A stretch of DNA of 64,000 nt, taken from assembly GCF_902833045.1 (NCBI RefSeq), contig NZ_CADFDU010000005.1, forward strand, positions 463,418-527,417. Direction: 5' to 3'. This DNA is from Burkholderia sp. BCC0322 (GTDB lineage: Bacteria; Pseudomonadota; Gammaproteobacteria; Burkholderiales; Burkholderiaceae). Positions 46,201 through 53,861 of the stretch are shown here, piece after piece; position 1 is the first letter of the stretch; each line of letters starts with the position of its first letter. Under the pieces are notes generated by a model. That model was not told where the DNA came from and did not search any database. It was given only the letters and a program-made list of their open reading frames with translations. Position numbers and translations under genes: made by a program.

Positions 46201-49200
46201 TACCTGCACGCATACTGGACCGGTAATCCGGTCGGCACGCGGACGTGGGGTTGCCTGGGCATGGCGTCGACCTGCGAAAACCTGTATGGCGGGGCGTTCA
46301 ACCTTGGAGATGCTCAAGCGGTATCGGGTCTGCCGTCGAATGTCGGAATGTCCGATTTCGTGCCGGGCACGATTCAGGCCGGCAATCTGAGCGTCCATTC
46401 GCCGACGCTGAACAACACCGGTAAAGTGGTCGGTCAATCGATCACGCTGACCGGCTCGCAGCTTGTCAACGGGATCACGAACCCGAACGTATTCACTCCG
46501 CCTCCGGTCCTCTCCGGGCAGGTCATTTCTCTGGCACCGCCGACGCTGCCGGGCTCCGTCGCCGATGCGGTGAACAACGCCGGACTGGTCACGGATCAAA
46601 ACGGTCGTCCGACGTCGGTCACGGGCATGACGGGCCTGCCGGCCAATACCCCTATCGGTGCACAGACGGTCGGCCAGCCGGTCGCACCGGTGGTCACGGT
46701 CACGACTCGTCCGGTGGGTGCGTCGCCCGGGTCGGCGTCGGCGCCCATCGCTGGTACGCCGCTTAGCGTCACGGTGAAGACGATTGCGGGAGAAACGACC
46801 ACGGTCAGCTACCTGATCAACAATCCGGCCGCACAGGTGATCGATTCGCTCTCGTCGGCCTCGCTGATCGCGAATTTGCCCGCGAGCCTGCAGCCGGGCA
46901 GCGTGCCGTTCTACTACGACCCGTACACCGAGAACCAGCTGATCGAGCAGGCCGCGTTGCAATCGATCGGCAAGAGCAGCTTCTACAGCACGACGAGCGC
47001 GACCGACAGTACGGGCCAGGTATCGATCAACAATCAGGACAAGGCGGCACTGTACGGCGCCGCGCTTGAGTATGCGAAGCAGAACAATGTCGCGCTCGGC
47101 ACGAAACTGAGCGATGCGCAGCTCGCGCAGATCAACGCGCCGATGCTCTGGTATGTCGAGCAGTCCGTGCCGGAGCCGGGATGCAGCACGACCGGTGGTG
47201 CAGCGTGCCCGACGGTGCAGGCGTTGATGCCCGAGGTGCTGCTGCCGAAGAACTTTGCGGTGGTGAACGCTGATGGCGAAATCACGGGCACCAACGTCAC
47301 GCTTAACTACGCCAACAGCATCCTGAACACCGGCACCGTCACGGCGCAGAACCTGACGGTCAACACGAATTCGCTGACCAACGAACAACGCTCGACGGAT
47401 GTCGGGACGATTTATCAGAAAGGTCCGGAGGGCGTGACGCTCGAGACCACGGGCACCGTGGCGCAGCAAGGCGGCTTCATGTCCGCCGCCAACTACGATC
47501 TGCAAGTACAGGGCTTGAACCAGATCGGCGGAGCACTCCAGAAAGTCGGGGCTGATGGCAGTGTCGACACGGCCGGTACGCAGGCGATGCTGGCGAATCT
47601 GAAGGGGCAGCTCGGCGGCAACTTCACACAACAGACCGTCACCGACCATCTCGATACCAAGGCTCTCGACGCAGACTCGTGGTTCGACCAGCTCTTCATG
47701 ACGGGCGTGTTTGTCGGGCTGTCGATCATGTCGGGGATGGCGGCCTCAGGAGCGATCGGTGCGGCAGCAGGGGCGTCGGCTGGCTCCGGTTCGGCTTTCG
47801 CGGCGGCGGGCACGGGCGCAGGTGCGTTGGGTGCAGGCACCGCGAACGCAGCGCTGGCGGCAGGCTTTGCCGGCATGATGAACAGCACGATGAGCCAGTT
47901 GAACAGCGGGGGCGCGTTCAACGTGGGCACCATGCTCACGACGGCCGGCGCCGCAGCACTGACCGCAGGCTTGACGAACGGCATCACATTTAGCAACGGC
48001 GCGGCAGGATGGTCGTGGACTGCATCGAAAGACAGCCTTGCTGCGTTGGCTGGTGTGCAAACCGTCGGGAATACGCTCGTCCCGCAAGCTGGCGCGGCAA
48101 CGGGTTCGTTGCCGACGACGATTACCGCAATCGCAGCCGAATCGGTGCTCCAAGCGACGATTCAAACGACCTTGCAGGGCGGAAGCTTCCTGACGAATCT
48201 GCGCAACAGCGCGGCGACGAATGCGGCGGCATCGATTGCCTACACGATCGGCAACCTGAATCAGGACGGCACGCTGACCGGCGCGGCGTACGTGGCAGCC
48301 CACGCTGCACTTGGCTGTGCGGCAGGTGCGGCGACGGGCCAGGGATGTGGTGGCGGGGCGATTGGTGGGGCCGTGTCGGCCGCGTTGACACCCGATGTGT
48401 TAAGGGTGATTGACCCGAGCGGTGCGGCGCTTGATCAAGGCCAGATGGCTATGCTGGCGGCGATTTCAACATGGGCCGGTGGCGGCATCGCGGGCCTTGC
48501 AGGTCAAAACCCGACGGCTGGCGCTACGGCAGCTCAAAACGAGGCGCTGAACAACGATGGAGGAAGTCCCGATCATACCGCTGCAGCCGTGAAGAACGGC
48601 GGGGCGCTGAGTGCGGCCGCAGACATGATCCTGACGGCAATGATGCCGTGGAGAAGTCAGACGGGGCAAACCTACATGCAGCCCGTGACGTCGACGGTCA
48701 AAGGTATCGGTTCGCTGGCTCAGGCCAACTACGGGAACAAATCCCAACCCCCCGCTGATGCGAGTAATCAGCTTTCGGGGAACGATAACAATACGAGCGG
48801 GACCGCTGGCGCTGTAGTGACCCCGCCGACGATGATTTGCGCACCTGGTGGCGGTTGCGTAATGATGGTGCCGATCGTATCGTCGGGGTCTATTGTAGCC
48901 TCGGGTCATGCACCGCTACTAAGCGATTCCAATAGCACGAATGGCACGGGCACATCCGGAAATAGCGGAATTTCGCCAGACTCGGGTAAGACAGCGGTTT
49001 ATGTCTCAGTTGCGCCGGACGGTACAGTTCAATACGTTGGAATGACGGATCACATTGATGCCAGAGCTGCAGCGCATATGTCTCAAAAGGGAATTTCTAT
49101 TGATGCAATACCGGGGCTGGAAAATATATCTCGCGCAGATGCGCGTGCGGTAGAGCAAGTTTTGATTGAATACAATGGCCTTGGTAAGAATGGAGGCGCA

Positions 49201-49305
49201 CTGCTGAACAAGATAAATAGCATTTCAACTTCCAACCCGATATATGCAAGCTCGCTATCTCGTGGAATGGGAATATTGAAATATATCGGATATAAAGGAT
49301 TTTGA
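40249..49305 (+). CDS. CdiA/filamentous-haemagglutinin-like two-partner secretion exoprotein with C-terminal GIY-YIG-like toxin
   Basis: 3018 residues. An extended signal region (hydrophobic 36-58, likely cleavage after AQA at 64) is followed by a TPS haemagglutination domain to about 320, in which the usual ANPNG motif reads AAPGG. Residues 350-1500 are beta-helix repeats of the QAGSAQINGDA and SGSATVNGNA type, with a block of about 200 residues duplicated. Residues 1700-2450 carry closely spaced cysteine pairs. Residues 2455-2770 match the DUF637-type pretoxin region of CdiA proteins, ending near NEALNN. The last 105 residues are a distinct AT-rich module with GIY-YIG features. The NxELYN/VENN delimiters are not seen. 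It should be exported by the TpsB protein at 51987 and deliver the toxin to contacting cells. Confidence 0.9.
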   Translation: MRRSTRDIEIRHVQRETAKQGIILDHAPLKSEGRALWVKATAWVMTAVMYFAPAVFLADQTAQAAPIVDPRAPIPFQPSVTQTSTGVPAINIPGANANGISVGQYQSFDIDSRGLVLNNSTVAGTPLLGGTLGANPNLNGRPATTIINQVTSNNIATLNGPLEVFGSPAAVIVAAPGGISVNGMALTNVPGLTLTTGTPQFLAGVGGAATDFAHASAVAFDVRSGNISIDGPSGVNGPGAGIEGTVGNIDLIGQSINITAPLRADQRVNVVTGNQLVTPTSGASGIAYDTAANGAANTAAAIGKSVAVDASHYGSVTSGTVYIVSTAAGMGVNTQGPLSATAGNVVVNANGDVSVGQTFANQNVSLTSTGNTAISGTGLANQNYTVNANGDINASGPVSAGQNVTMTAGGNLIAASVAANGVASLTASQSMTIGSLSAHDIALQATNGDLTVGGLSAPGTVAAKAGRDLTVNGAVQGGSTVALTGGRNATVNGSVSGVNNTTIAAQAGSAQINGDAISNAALSIAAGQSTTVGGNVSAQGPLTITSSAGDTTISGTAVTPGALTVQSGGMTTLGGQTQAATANVSGGSVAVNGALTTSGDATLAASNGNLTGTGAIGTTQGNVNLSASQNIDYHGAVQSGGAVSATAGQDATLANVSAPGAITIQAGRDATETGNLVGGSTVQMTAGRDAGVDGSVASVGNTTITAQSGSATVNGNAQSNSALTISAAQNAAIGGTAQAQGPVTIAAQGGSITGQGNVTSSQGAVNLNAGQAIGLNGAVQSGSTIDATAGTNASFDGTVSAPGAVTIHAGQNSTLGGNITSGGNLSVTSGGSTQVNGSAASVGSMVLAANGGALSTTGNVVSMGDLSATGQQGVNLGGTAYGGGNTSIGSSAGSVSVAGTVSTPGALNINAGQDATVAGAVQSGRSTTVAVGRDANLNGGLSVSNAGNASVTAGRDVNGTGSISVANDTTLKAGNNINVSGAIQTGNNLSATASNNLSVGATTAVGSSTLSATNGSATLTGDALSGGATTIAAGTDVNSQGGVKSLGDLSFSAKSGNLTANGPVSTAGNATLNAGQNLTLNGQTTASKDATLVGNNITTQGMAVGGNLTATATNNLDTSAGRLNAQFDASAPALSVNGNATLKGTNVTTANAVVGGTTQITASQNLTTGGTAAFKGDASLSGNLISNVGTQMAGGNLNVSGLNVTNTGSLSSLQTATVNATNLDNSGSIYGPAANFNVSDTTTNSGSLLATNALNLTTGSLSNSGLIFAGDVQNSAAATGNTTVTVTGGNGSFNNANGKILAQNIAALNLPNQTLDPSAGALGTIDGTNGVNLSALSVNNSGTWTLPARAVTVTAAQGITNAGTINQGTGSLTLNSAVGNTGTINGNDLTINGSLANQSSGTVSANALTLNGSGTNAGTVEAANKLAISGTSYDNSGGITKAGNSNSPAGSGNATINLSGDLGNAGGTLTATNDLSITANNVNNSAAATVTTTTTTKTVDNAGLLMATPVGTELVHAIYNVGKDGGTLTLGQATLPATLGGLLSVGGEQPTNSTVWSIHSARLIYQGWGNPSSPVATSGSVQFALVPTSNVPHGAIWVVVPPSTPVSGATTVQTLTLPTVTETTTTTGATVTSSVIAAGHDLNLTANTLNNQSGIVSAGHDANVNVQQLQNGGSSFTSSVTDTVDAASLNAFLTSLQALQKSGPIGVAGTANPGGTYQCEGGYCLVGTPTPPATYTISAPGTVQLETVTRTATTQGAVGQILAGNNLNLSGGNLTNTGTLSAGNNVTIQAASFTNQGSNVGSKAVTAGCASGVSNAGCSNLKTTNPNSEAYSYQQTNSNVTAGHDIVIAANQVNNTYGNLVAKNDVVIGGAGTTATTPTQAASVTNTSAAIEAGNNVQINAASVTNTIAAAATVHQNYGSASPFTGCGQNCEAYIEVQSAQPSTITANNNLSITAGVFSNTGSLVTALNTAAINATQSASSDNQYLHAYWTGNPVGTRTWGCLGMASTCENLYGGAFNLGDAQAVSGLPSNVGMSDFVPGTIQAGNLSVHSPTLNNTGKVVGQSITLTGSQLVNGITNPNVFTPPPVLSGQVISLAPPTLPGSVADAVNNAGLVTDQNGRPTSVTGMTGLPANTPIGAQTVGQPVAPVVTVTTRPVGASPGSASAPIAGTPLSVTVKTIAGETTTVSYLINNPAAQVIDSLSSASLIANLPASLQPGSVPFYYDPYTENQLIEQAALQSIGKSSFYSTTSATDSTGQVSINNQDKAALYGAALEYAKQNNVALGTKLSDAQLAQINAPMLWYVEQSVPEPGCSTTGGAACPTVQALMPEVLLPKNFAVVNADGEITGTNVTLNYANSILNTGTVTAQNLTVNTNSLTNEQRSTDVGTIYQKGPEGVTLETTGTVAQQGGFMSAANYDLQVQGLNQIGGALQKVGADGSVDTAGTQAMLANLKGQLGGNFTQQTVTDHLDTKALDADSWFDQLFMTGVFVGLSIMSGMAASGAIGAAAGASAGSGSAFAAAGTGAGALGAGTANAALAAGFAGMMNSTMSQLNSGGAFNVGTMLTTAGAAALTAGLTNGITFSNGAAGWSWTASKDSLAALAGVQTVGNTLVPQAGAATGSLPTTITAIAAESVLQATIQTTLQGGSFLTNLRNSAATNAAASIAYTIGNLNQDGTLTGAAYVAAHAALGCAAGAATGQGCGGGAIGGAVSAALTPDVLRVIDPSGAALDQGQMAMLAAISTWAGGGIAGLAGQNPTAGATAAQNEALNNDGGSPDHTAAAVKNGGALSAAADMILTAMMPWRSQTGQTYMQPVTSTVKGIGSLAQANYGNKSQPPADASNQLSGNDNNTSGTAGAVVTPPTMICAPGGGCVMMVPIVSSGSIVASGHAPLLSDSNSTNGTGTSGNSGISPDSGKTAVYVSVAPDGTVQYVGMTDHIDARAAAHMSQKGISIDAIPGLENISRADARAVEQVLIEYNGLGKNGGALLNKINSISTSNPIYASSLSRGMGILKYIGYKGF
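48988..49305 (+). other. GIY-YIG-like nuclease toxin domain (CT module) of the exoprotein
   Basis: The five positions that define GIY-YIG nucleases can be placed: Tyr2918 (AVYVSV), Tyr2929 eleven residues later (QYVGMT), Arg2939 (IDARAAAH), Glu2969 (AVEQVLIEYNG) and Asn2987 (LLNKIN). The module follows a Gly/Ser/Asn-rich linker and is AT-richer than the rest of the gene, as expected for a swapped toxin tip. A DNase or RNase role is inferred from the fold. Confidence 0.75.
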
Positions 49306-49308
49306 ATT

Positions 49309-49764
49309 ATGATTAAATCTGGTGATGTATTTCGCATAGAAACTTCAAAAGGGGGAGGGTATTTCCAATATGTGAAGAAAGTATCCCCGATGGGGACGTT
49401 GATTCGTGTTCTCCCGGGAATCTATAGGAATCCGCCAGATAATCTTGCGGAAATGGTGGAGATAGAAACAAATTTCTGGATATTTTTTCCGGTTGGTGTT
49501 GCGGAAAAAAGAGGGATAGTAAAGAAAATTGGAAATTTTGAAGTTCCTGAGCATGCGCGAGCCACGCCATTGTTTCGGACTGGAATTCCGGATCAGGAAA
49601 CTCGGAAAGTTGAGAACTGGTGGTTGTGGGATGGGGAGAAATCATGGCCTGTAGGCGCAATATCTGAAGAGCAACGGCGATTGCCAATACGTGGGGCATG
49701 GAATGATACGCTGCTCATTGAAAGAATTGAGCAAGGGTGGCTTCCCGAAAAAGACCCGTTTTGA
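49309..49764 (+). CDS. Candidate immunity protein, Imm26-like
   Basis: 151 residues, starting three bases after the exoprotein stop and preceded by AAGGA. It is strongly AT-rich and rich in aromatic residues. Features that suggest Imm26: IKSGDVFRIETSKGGGYFQYV at the N-terminus, NFWIFFPVGVAEKRG in the middle and ENWWLWDGEKSWPVG with WLPEKD at the end. No signal peptide or TM, so it is cytoplasmic, as needed for neutralising a nuclease. Position and composition make immunity to the adjacent GIY-YIG module very likely; the family assignment is less certain. Confidence 0.72.
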   Translation: MIKSGDVFRIETSKGGGYFQYVKKVSPMGTLIRVLPGIYRNPPDNLAEMVEIETNFWIFFPVGVAEKRGIVKKIGNFEVPEHARATPLFRTGIPDQETRKVENWWLWDGEKSWPVGAISEEQRRLPIRGAWNDTLLIERIEQGWLPEKDPF

Positions 49765-49804
49765 GTTTGTCGAGGTTATTGGAGAGCTTTGAGGGGGAAA
49801 TGCA

Positions 49805-51841
49805 ATGCATGTAAATCGGCTGTCGATAGCCTCGCTACTTGTGGCAGTGAGTTTTTCTGTTCAAGTATCTGCGGCCGGCATCACCCCCGACGGCGGCACT
49901 GCGACGTCCGTATCGACTGGCGCTGGCGGACGCCAGACAGTCAACATCGCCCCCGCAATCGGCGGCGTCTCAAATAACACCTACTCGTCCTTCAACGTCT
50001 CGAAGGCCGGTGCCGACCTCAACAACGTCAGCATCAACGCGCGCACGATCGTCAACCAGGTCACGAGCACAAATCCGTCGCTGATCCAGGGCAATATCAA
50101 TGTCCTCGGTCCGCGCGCGAACGTGATCCTCGCGAATCCTAACGGCGTCACGGTCGACGGCGGGAGCTTCACCAACACGGGGCACGTCGTGCTCTCGACG
50201 GGGCAGGTGAGTTTCAACGATGTCACACTCGCGCCCGGCGTCGCTCAACGCAACGTCGTGCTGACGACCAACCGCGGTGGAATCGCGATCGGCCCCGGCG
50301 GTCTGTCCGGCACGCTGGTCAATCTCGACCTGATCGCGAAGCAACTGAGCATCAACGGCCCGGTGACCAACGATTTCACCAGTTCGACGAGCGGCATCCG
50401 CGCGATCGTCGGCGACAGCACGGCCACCTACGACACCAGCTTTTCTCCATCCGACAACGGCCATGACTGGCTGATCGGCACGGCGTCTCCTGGCACAAAA
50501 AGCAATGCCGTCGCAGTCGACATCACGGCCGCCGGCGGCCTCACGGCAGGCCGCGTCCAACTGATCGTCACCGACCAGGGCGCGGGCGTCCGCAGCCTCG
50601 GCAAGCTCTACGCGAACGCCGGCGACGTCGTGGTCACGACGAGTGGTGATATCGCGGTCGCAGACGGATCCGTGAAGTCGGAGCGCGACATCGCGCTCAC
50701 CACGCCTGGTACCGTGTCGTTGCAGGGTGCGCAGGTAACCGCCGCAAACAATGTGAACGTTCAAGCCGGCAATATCGCGCTGTCCGACGACGCCACCGGC
50801 CCCACGACCCTGAGCGCAGGCAGCATGGTCAACCTGACGAGCAGCGGCGCGATCAGCAACACTGGCAGCCTGATTCAGGCAGGCGCGACGGCGAGCGACG
50901 GCACCACGACCGGCGGCGACGTGATCCTGACCGCAGCCGGCGACATCACGAACCGCTCGAGCGCGAACAACCTCGGGATCGTCTTTGCCGCCAACGGCCA
51001 GACGAAGCTGACGGCCGGTGGCAACATCGTCAACGACAACGCCCGCGTCCTGTCGAATGATGCAGTGAGCCTCACTGCGGCCGGTGACGTGCAGAACATC
51101 ATCGACCATACGGGCGGCACGAACGGCGGCCAGCCGACCGCGTATTCCGATCGCGGCGGCAGCTTCCTGTTCTTCACGCACACGACGAGCGGCTTCAACG
51201 TCGACTACGGCACCGTCAGCAATCCCGACCAGCTCGCGTATATCGCCGCGGTTCACGGTCCGGTGACGATCAGCGCACGCAATTTCAGCAATTCGGGCGG
51301 CATCGTTCAATCGAACGATGGCGACGTCAACATCACCGCGCAGAACGCCTTCACCAATGCCGCCGTCTTCACCGGCCAGGCGAGCTATACGCGCAGCTGC
51401 TGGATCTTCTGCCACGCCGATGCGTCGAGCAACGTCACGCCATACGGCGGCACGATCCAGGCGGGCGGCAACATCGGCATCAAGGCGGGTACGGTCGCCC
51501 GCAACGTCGGCGGCAACGTGTTCGCGACGGGCGACATCAAGGTCGACGCCCCCGTCACGTACGCGCAAGGCGTCACGGGCTATTCGGCGATCAACCAGCA
51601 CCGCGGCTTCAAGGCATTCTTCGGCAGCACGTGGGCACAGATCATCGCGATGGATATCGGTGGCGGCTTCACCGCGAACGGCAGCGTGACGTTGACCGGC
51701 GACGGCGTGATCGACGGCGGTTCATTCAGCGGCGGAAAAGGCGTGACGGCGGCCGGCGGGATCACGACCGTGCGTGCGCCGTCGCGCACGCCGGTGCAGA
51801 TCGATCAACACCTGGGCCTGACGACGTGGTGGTGGCGATGA
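49805..51841 (+). CDS. Second, short TPS exoprotein (filamentous haemagglutinin N-terminal domain)
   Basis: 678 residues with GAGGGGG upstream. A normal signal peptide (1-23, VSAAG) is followed directly by a TPS domain with canonical motifs: NNTYSSFNVSKAG, NQVTSTNPSLIQG, ILANPNGVTVDGG. A short beta-helix follows with DVILTAAGDITN and GNIVNDNARV repeats, one CWIFC pair, and a C-terminus LGLTTWWWR. There is no toxin or adhesin tip. It lies between the immunity gene and the transporter genes, where the bcpAIOB layout has none, so it may be the original partner of the TpsB protein, an accessory surface protein, or a stump left after recombination. GC content returns to the genome level here. Confidence 0.88.
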   Translation: MHVNRLSIASLLVAVSFSVQVSAAGITPDGGTATSVSTGAGGRQTVNIAPAIGGVSNNTYSSFNVSKAGADLNNVSINARTIVNQVTSTNPSLIQGNINVLGPRANVILANPNGVTVDGGSFTNTGHVVLSTGQVSFNDVTLAPGVAQRNVVLTTNRGGIAIGPGGLSGTLVNLDLIAKQLSINGPVTNDFTSSTSGIRAIVGDSTATYDTSFSPSDNGHDWLIGTASPGTKSNAVAVDITAAGGLTAGRVQLIVTDQGAGVRSLGKLYANAGDVVVTTSGDIAVADGSVKSERDIALTTPGTVSLQGAQVTAANNVNVQAGNIALSDDATGPTTLSAGSMVNLTSSGAISNTGSLIQAGATASDGTTTGGDVILTAAGDITNRSSANNLGIVFAANGQTKLTAGGNIVNDNARVLSNDAVSLTAAGDVQNIIDHTGGTNGGQPTAYSDRGGSFLFFTHTTSGFNVDYGTVSNPDQLAYIAAVHGPVTISARNFSNSGGIVQSNDGDVNITAQNAFTNAAVFTGQASYTRSCWIFCHADASSNVTPYGGTIQAGGNIGIKAGTVARNVGGNVFATGDIKVDAPVTYAQGVTGYSAINQHRGFKAFFGSTWAQIIAMDIGGGFTANGSVTLTGDGVIDGGSFSGGKGVTAAGGITTVRAPSRTPVQIDQHLGLTTWWWR

Positions 51842-51984
51842 TGAACCGAACCGTGCTCGGCGTGCTGCTGTTGATGGCCGCCGCGATGCTGGCCACCCTC
51901 GTGATCGTGCTGGTTACGGCCCCATCCCCGGTCGTCAAGACTGTCGCACACGCTGGTGCGGCGCATCTGGCCCATCAGGAGTGA
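51838..51984 (+). CDS. Small single-span membrane protein
   Basis: 48 residues; the start overlaps the preceding stop by four bases (ATGA). One N-terminal helix, VLGVLLLMAAAMLATLVIVL, followed by a short polar tail ending AAHLAHQE. There is no lipobox Cys, unlike the small BcpO lipoproteins that occupy this slot in Burkholderia bcp loci. It is tightly placed between an exoprotein and the transporter gene (2 bases before its start), so it is likely a real part of the operon. Confidence 0.6.
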   Translation: MMNRTVLGVLLLMAAAMLATLVIVLVTAPSPVVKTVAHAGAAHLAHQE

Positions 51985-51986
51985 CG

Positions 51987-53780
51987 ATGCGGATTTCGTT
52001 CAAACAGTGGCTGGGCGCGATCCCGGCCATCGCGGCGATGCACGCCCCCGTGTTTGCGCAGACATCGCCTGCGCCGGCGCCTCGTCCGGTTCAGGATCCC
52101 GCACAGCTGATCATCGAGCAGCAGCGCGAACAGGCGCGGCAGCGCCAGCTTGAGCAGCCGCCCGCGTCGATCACGATTGCGCCGACGTCCGAGACGACGC
52201 TCGACATTCCGCCCGGCACGCCGGTCGATTCCATCGTCGAAACCGGCCCGACCTTTCCGGTGCAACGGATCGTGCTGCAAAGCGCCGACGGCAAACCGTT
52301 CGAGCCGCCCGGCGGCATCACGGCCCAGCAGCTCGACGCGGTCGTGGCGCCGTTCGTCGGCCACGATCTCGGTTCGCACCGTATCAACGTGATGCTGAAG
52401 CGGATCACGGACGTGTTCGTCGAACATGGCCTCGTGACGACGCGCGCACTGCTCGGCCCGCAGAATCTCGCGAGCGGCACGCTCAAGATCACAATTCAGG
52501 TCGGCGTGATCGAAGCATTCACGATCAACGGCAAACCGGTTCACCGGCTCAAGCCGAGCGAGTCGTCGTCTGGCGGCGGCTGGTTCACGGACGCCGGCTA
52601 CGAAAACGCATTCCCGACGGCGTCCGGCGATCCGCTGCGCCTGTCAGACATCGATCAGGGCGTGGCGCAGATCAACCGCCTGCGCCGCAATCAGGCAACG
52701 GTCCAGATCCTGCCGGGTCAGAATCCGGGCGAATCGATTGTCGATATCGGCAACAAGCCGGGCGATCGCCTGTACTACACGTTGGGTGTCGACAACTACG
52801 GCAGTTCGGCCACGGGCGTGACACGCTACCGTGCGGGCGTCGAGGCCGACAACCTGCTCGGCCTGCAGGAATCGCTGAGCGTGAATTTTCTCGACAGCCT
52901 CGACAGCAACGCGATCGTCGGCTCGTTCGCCGTGCCGTTCGGCCGCCATACGTTCAGCTACACGATCTCCGATTCCGAGTATCAGCAGGTGATCGGCACG
53001 ACCGCGCTCGAATATGGCCGCACGCTGTCGCACATCTTCGGCTGGAACTATCTGGTCAGCCGCAGCGTGAGCGACATCACCAGCGTCGACGCCACGGTGT
53101 CCTGGCGCCGCACCGACCGCGAGGTCAACGGCATCGATCTCGATCCGCAGCGCGTCGCGGTGTTGCGGCTGGCAGGCAACTGGCTGCACAAGTTCGTAAT
53201 GAACGATGCGCAGGGCAACTTCACGATCAACGCCGGCCTGTCGCAGGGGCTGCCGTGGTTCGGGGCGAACCACGATTCGCACGGGATCTCGCGCGATGAA
53301 GCGCACAGCCAGTTCACCAAGGTGGATGCGACGGCCGCGTTCACACTGCCGCTGCCGAAGATCGGTCGCGCATTGCTCGCCTACCGTGGCGTGTTGAGCG
53401 GGCAATACACGAACATGGCGCTGTTCGGTTCGGAGCAACTGTACCTCGGCGGGATGGATACCGTCCGCGGCTTCCGCTCGGGCGAAATCGCCGGCGATCG
53501 CGGTTTCTATTCGCGCAACGAGCTCGCGTGGGTGAATGCGCCAGCCTGGAAAGACGGTCGAATCGAACCGTACGTGTTCATCGATGCGGGCAAGGCGAGC
53601 CTGGTCGCGGTGCCCGGTTTCCCGACGCTGGCTGGGGCGGGGGCGGGGTTGCGCGCGCAATGGCAGTGGCGCAAACAGTTTCTGTCCGGCGAGGTCCTGA
53701 TCGGGCGCGCGCTCACGCAACCGGCTGCACTCGGTCCGAAGGCAACGCTGGTGCTGGCCACGATGAACTGGAATTACTGA
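51987..53780 (+). CDS. TpsB/FhaC-ShlB family outer-membrane transporter
   Basis: 597 residues from ATG 51987 (AGGAG site; an in-frame GTG lies two codons earlier). Signal peptide to about 25, then a Gln/Arg-rich N-terminal helix (IIEQQREQARQRQLEQPP). Two POTRA domains follow (VQRIVLQSADGKPF..., then VGVIEAFTINGKPV), and a 16-strand barrel from about 260. The plug-loop signature MDTVRGFRSGEIAGDRGF is present and the last strand ends ATMNWNY. It exports TPS-domain proteins through the outer membrane. With two exoproteins and no second transporter in the window it probably serves both. Confidence 0.95.
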   Translation: MRISFKQWLGAIPAIAAMHAPVFAQTSPAPAPRPVQDPAQLIIEQQREQARQRQLEQPPASITIAPTSETTLDIPPGTPVDSIVETGPTFPVQRIVLQSADGKPFEPPGGITAQQLDAVVAPFVGHDLGSHRINVMLKRITDVFVEHGLVTTRALLGPQNLASGTLKITIQVGVIEAFTINGKPVHRLKPSESSSGGGWFTDAGYENAFPTASGDPLRLSDIDQGVAQINRLRRNQATVQILPGQNPGESIVDIGNKPGDRLYYTLGVDNYGSSATGVTRYRAGVEADNLLGLQESLSVNFLDSLDSNAIVGSFAVPFGRHTFSYTISDSEYQQVIGTTALEYGRTLSHIFGWNYLVSRSVSDITSVDATVSWRRTDREVNGIDLDPQRVAVLRLAGNWLHKFVMNDAQGNFTINAGLSQGLPWFGANHDSHGISRDEAHSQFTKVDATAAFTLPLPKIGRALLAYRGVLSGQYTNMALFGSEQLYLGGMDTVRGFRSGEIAGDRGFYSRNELAWVNAPAWKDGRIEPYVFIDAGKASLVAVPGFPTLAGAGAGLRAQWQWRKQFLSGEVLIGRALTQPAALGPKATLVLATMNWNY

Positions 53781-53861
53781 TCGGTCGCACCCGTCATTCC
53801 AGGGAATGGGTGCATTTGTGCGAAGCGTCTGCTTCGTGGCTTCTTGTTCGACGAATAAACG

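Noticed and set aside
45067-47649. 860-codon antisense frame inside the large exoprotein gene
   Set aside because: Shadow of the regular Gly/Ala/Thr/Asn codon pattern; no signal peptide, motif or ribosome site.
48531-48990. Search for the NxELYN or VENN delimiter of CDI toxins
   Set aside because: Neither motif is present; NEALNN near residue 2764 is only loosely similar, so the module border was set by composition and linker instead.
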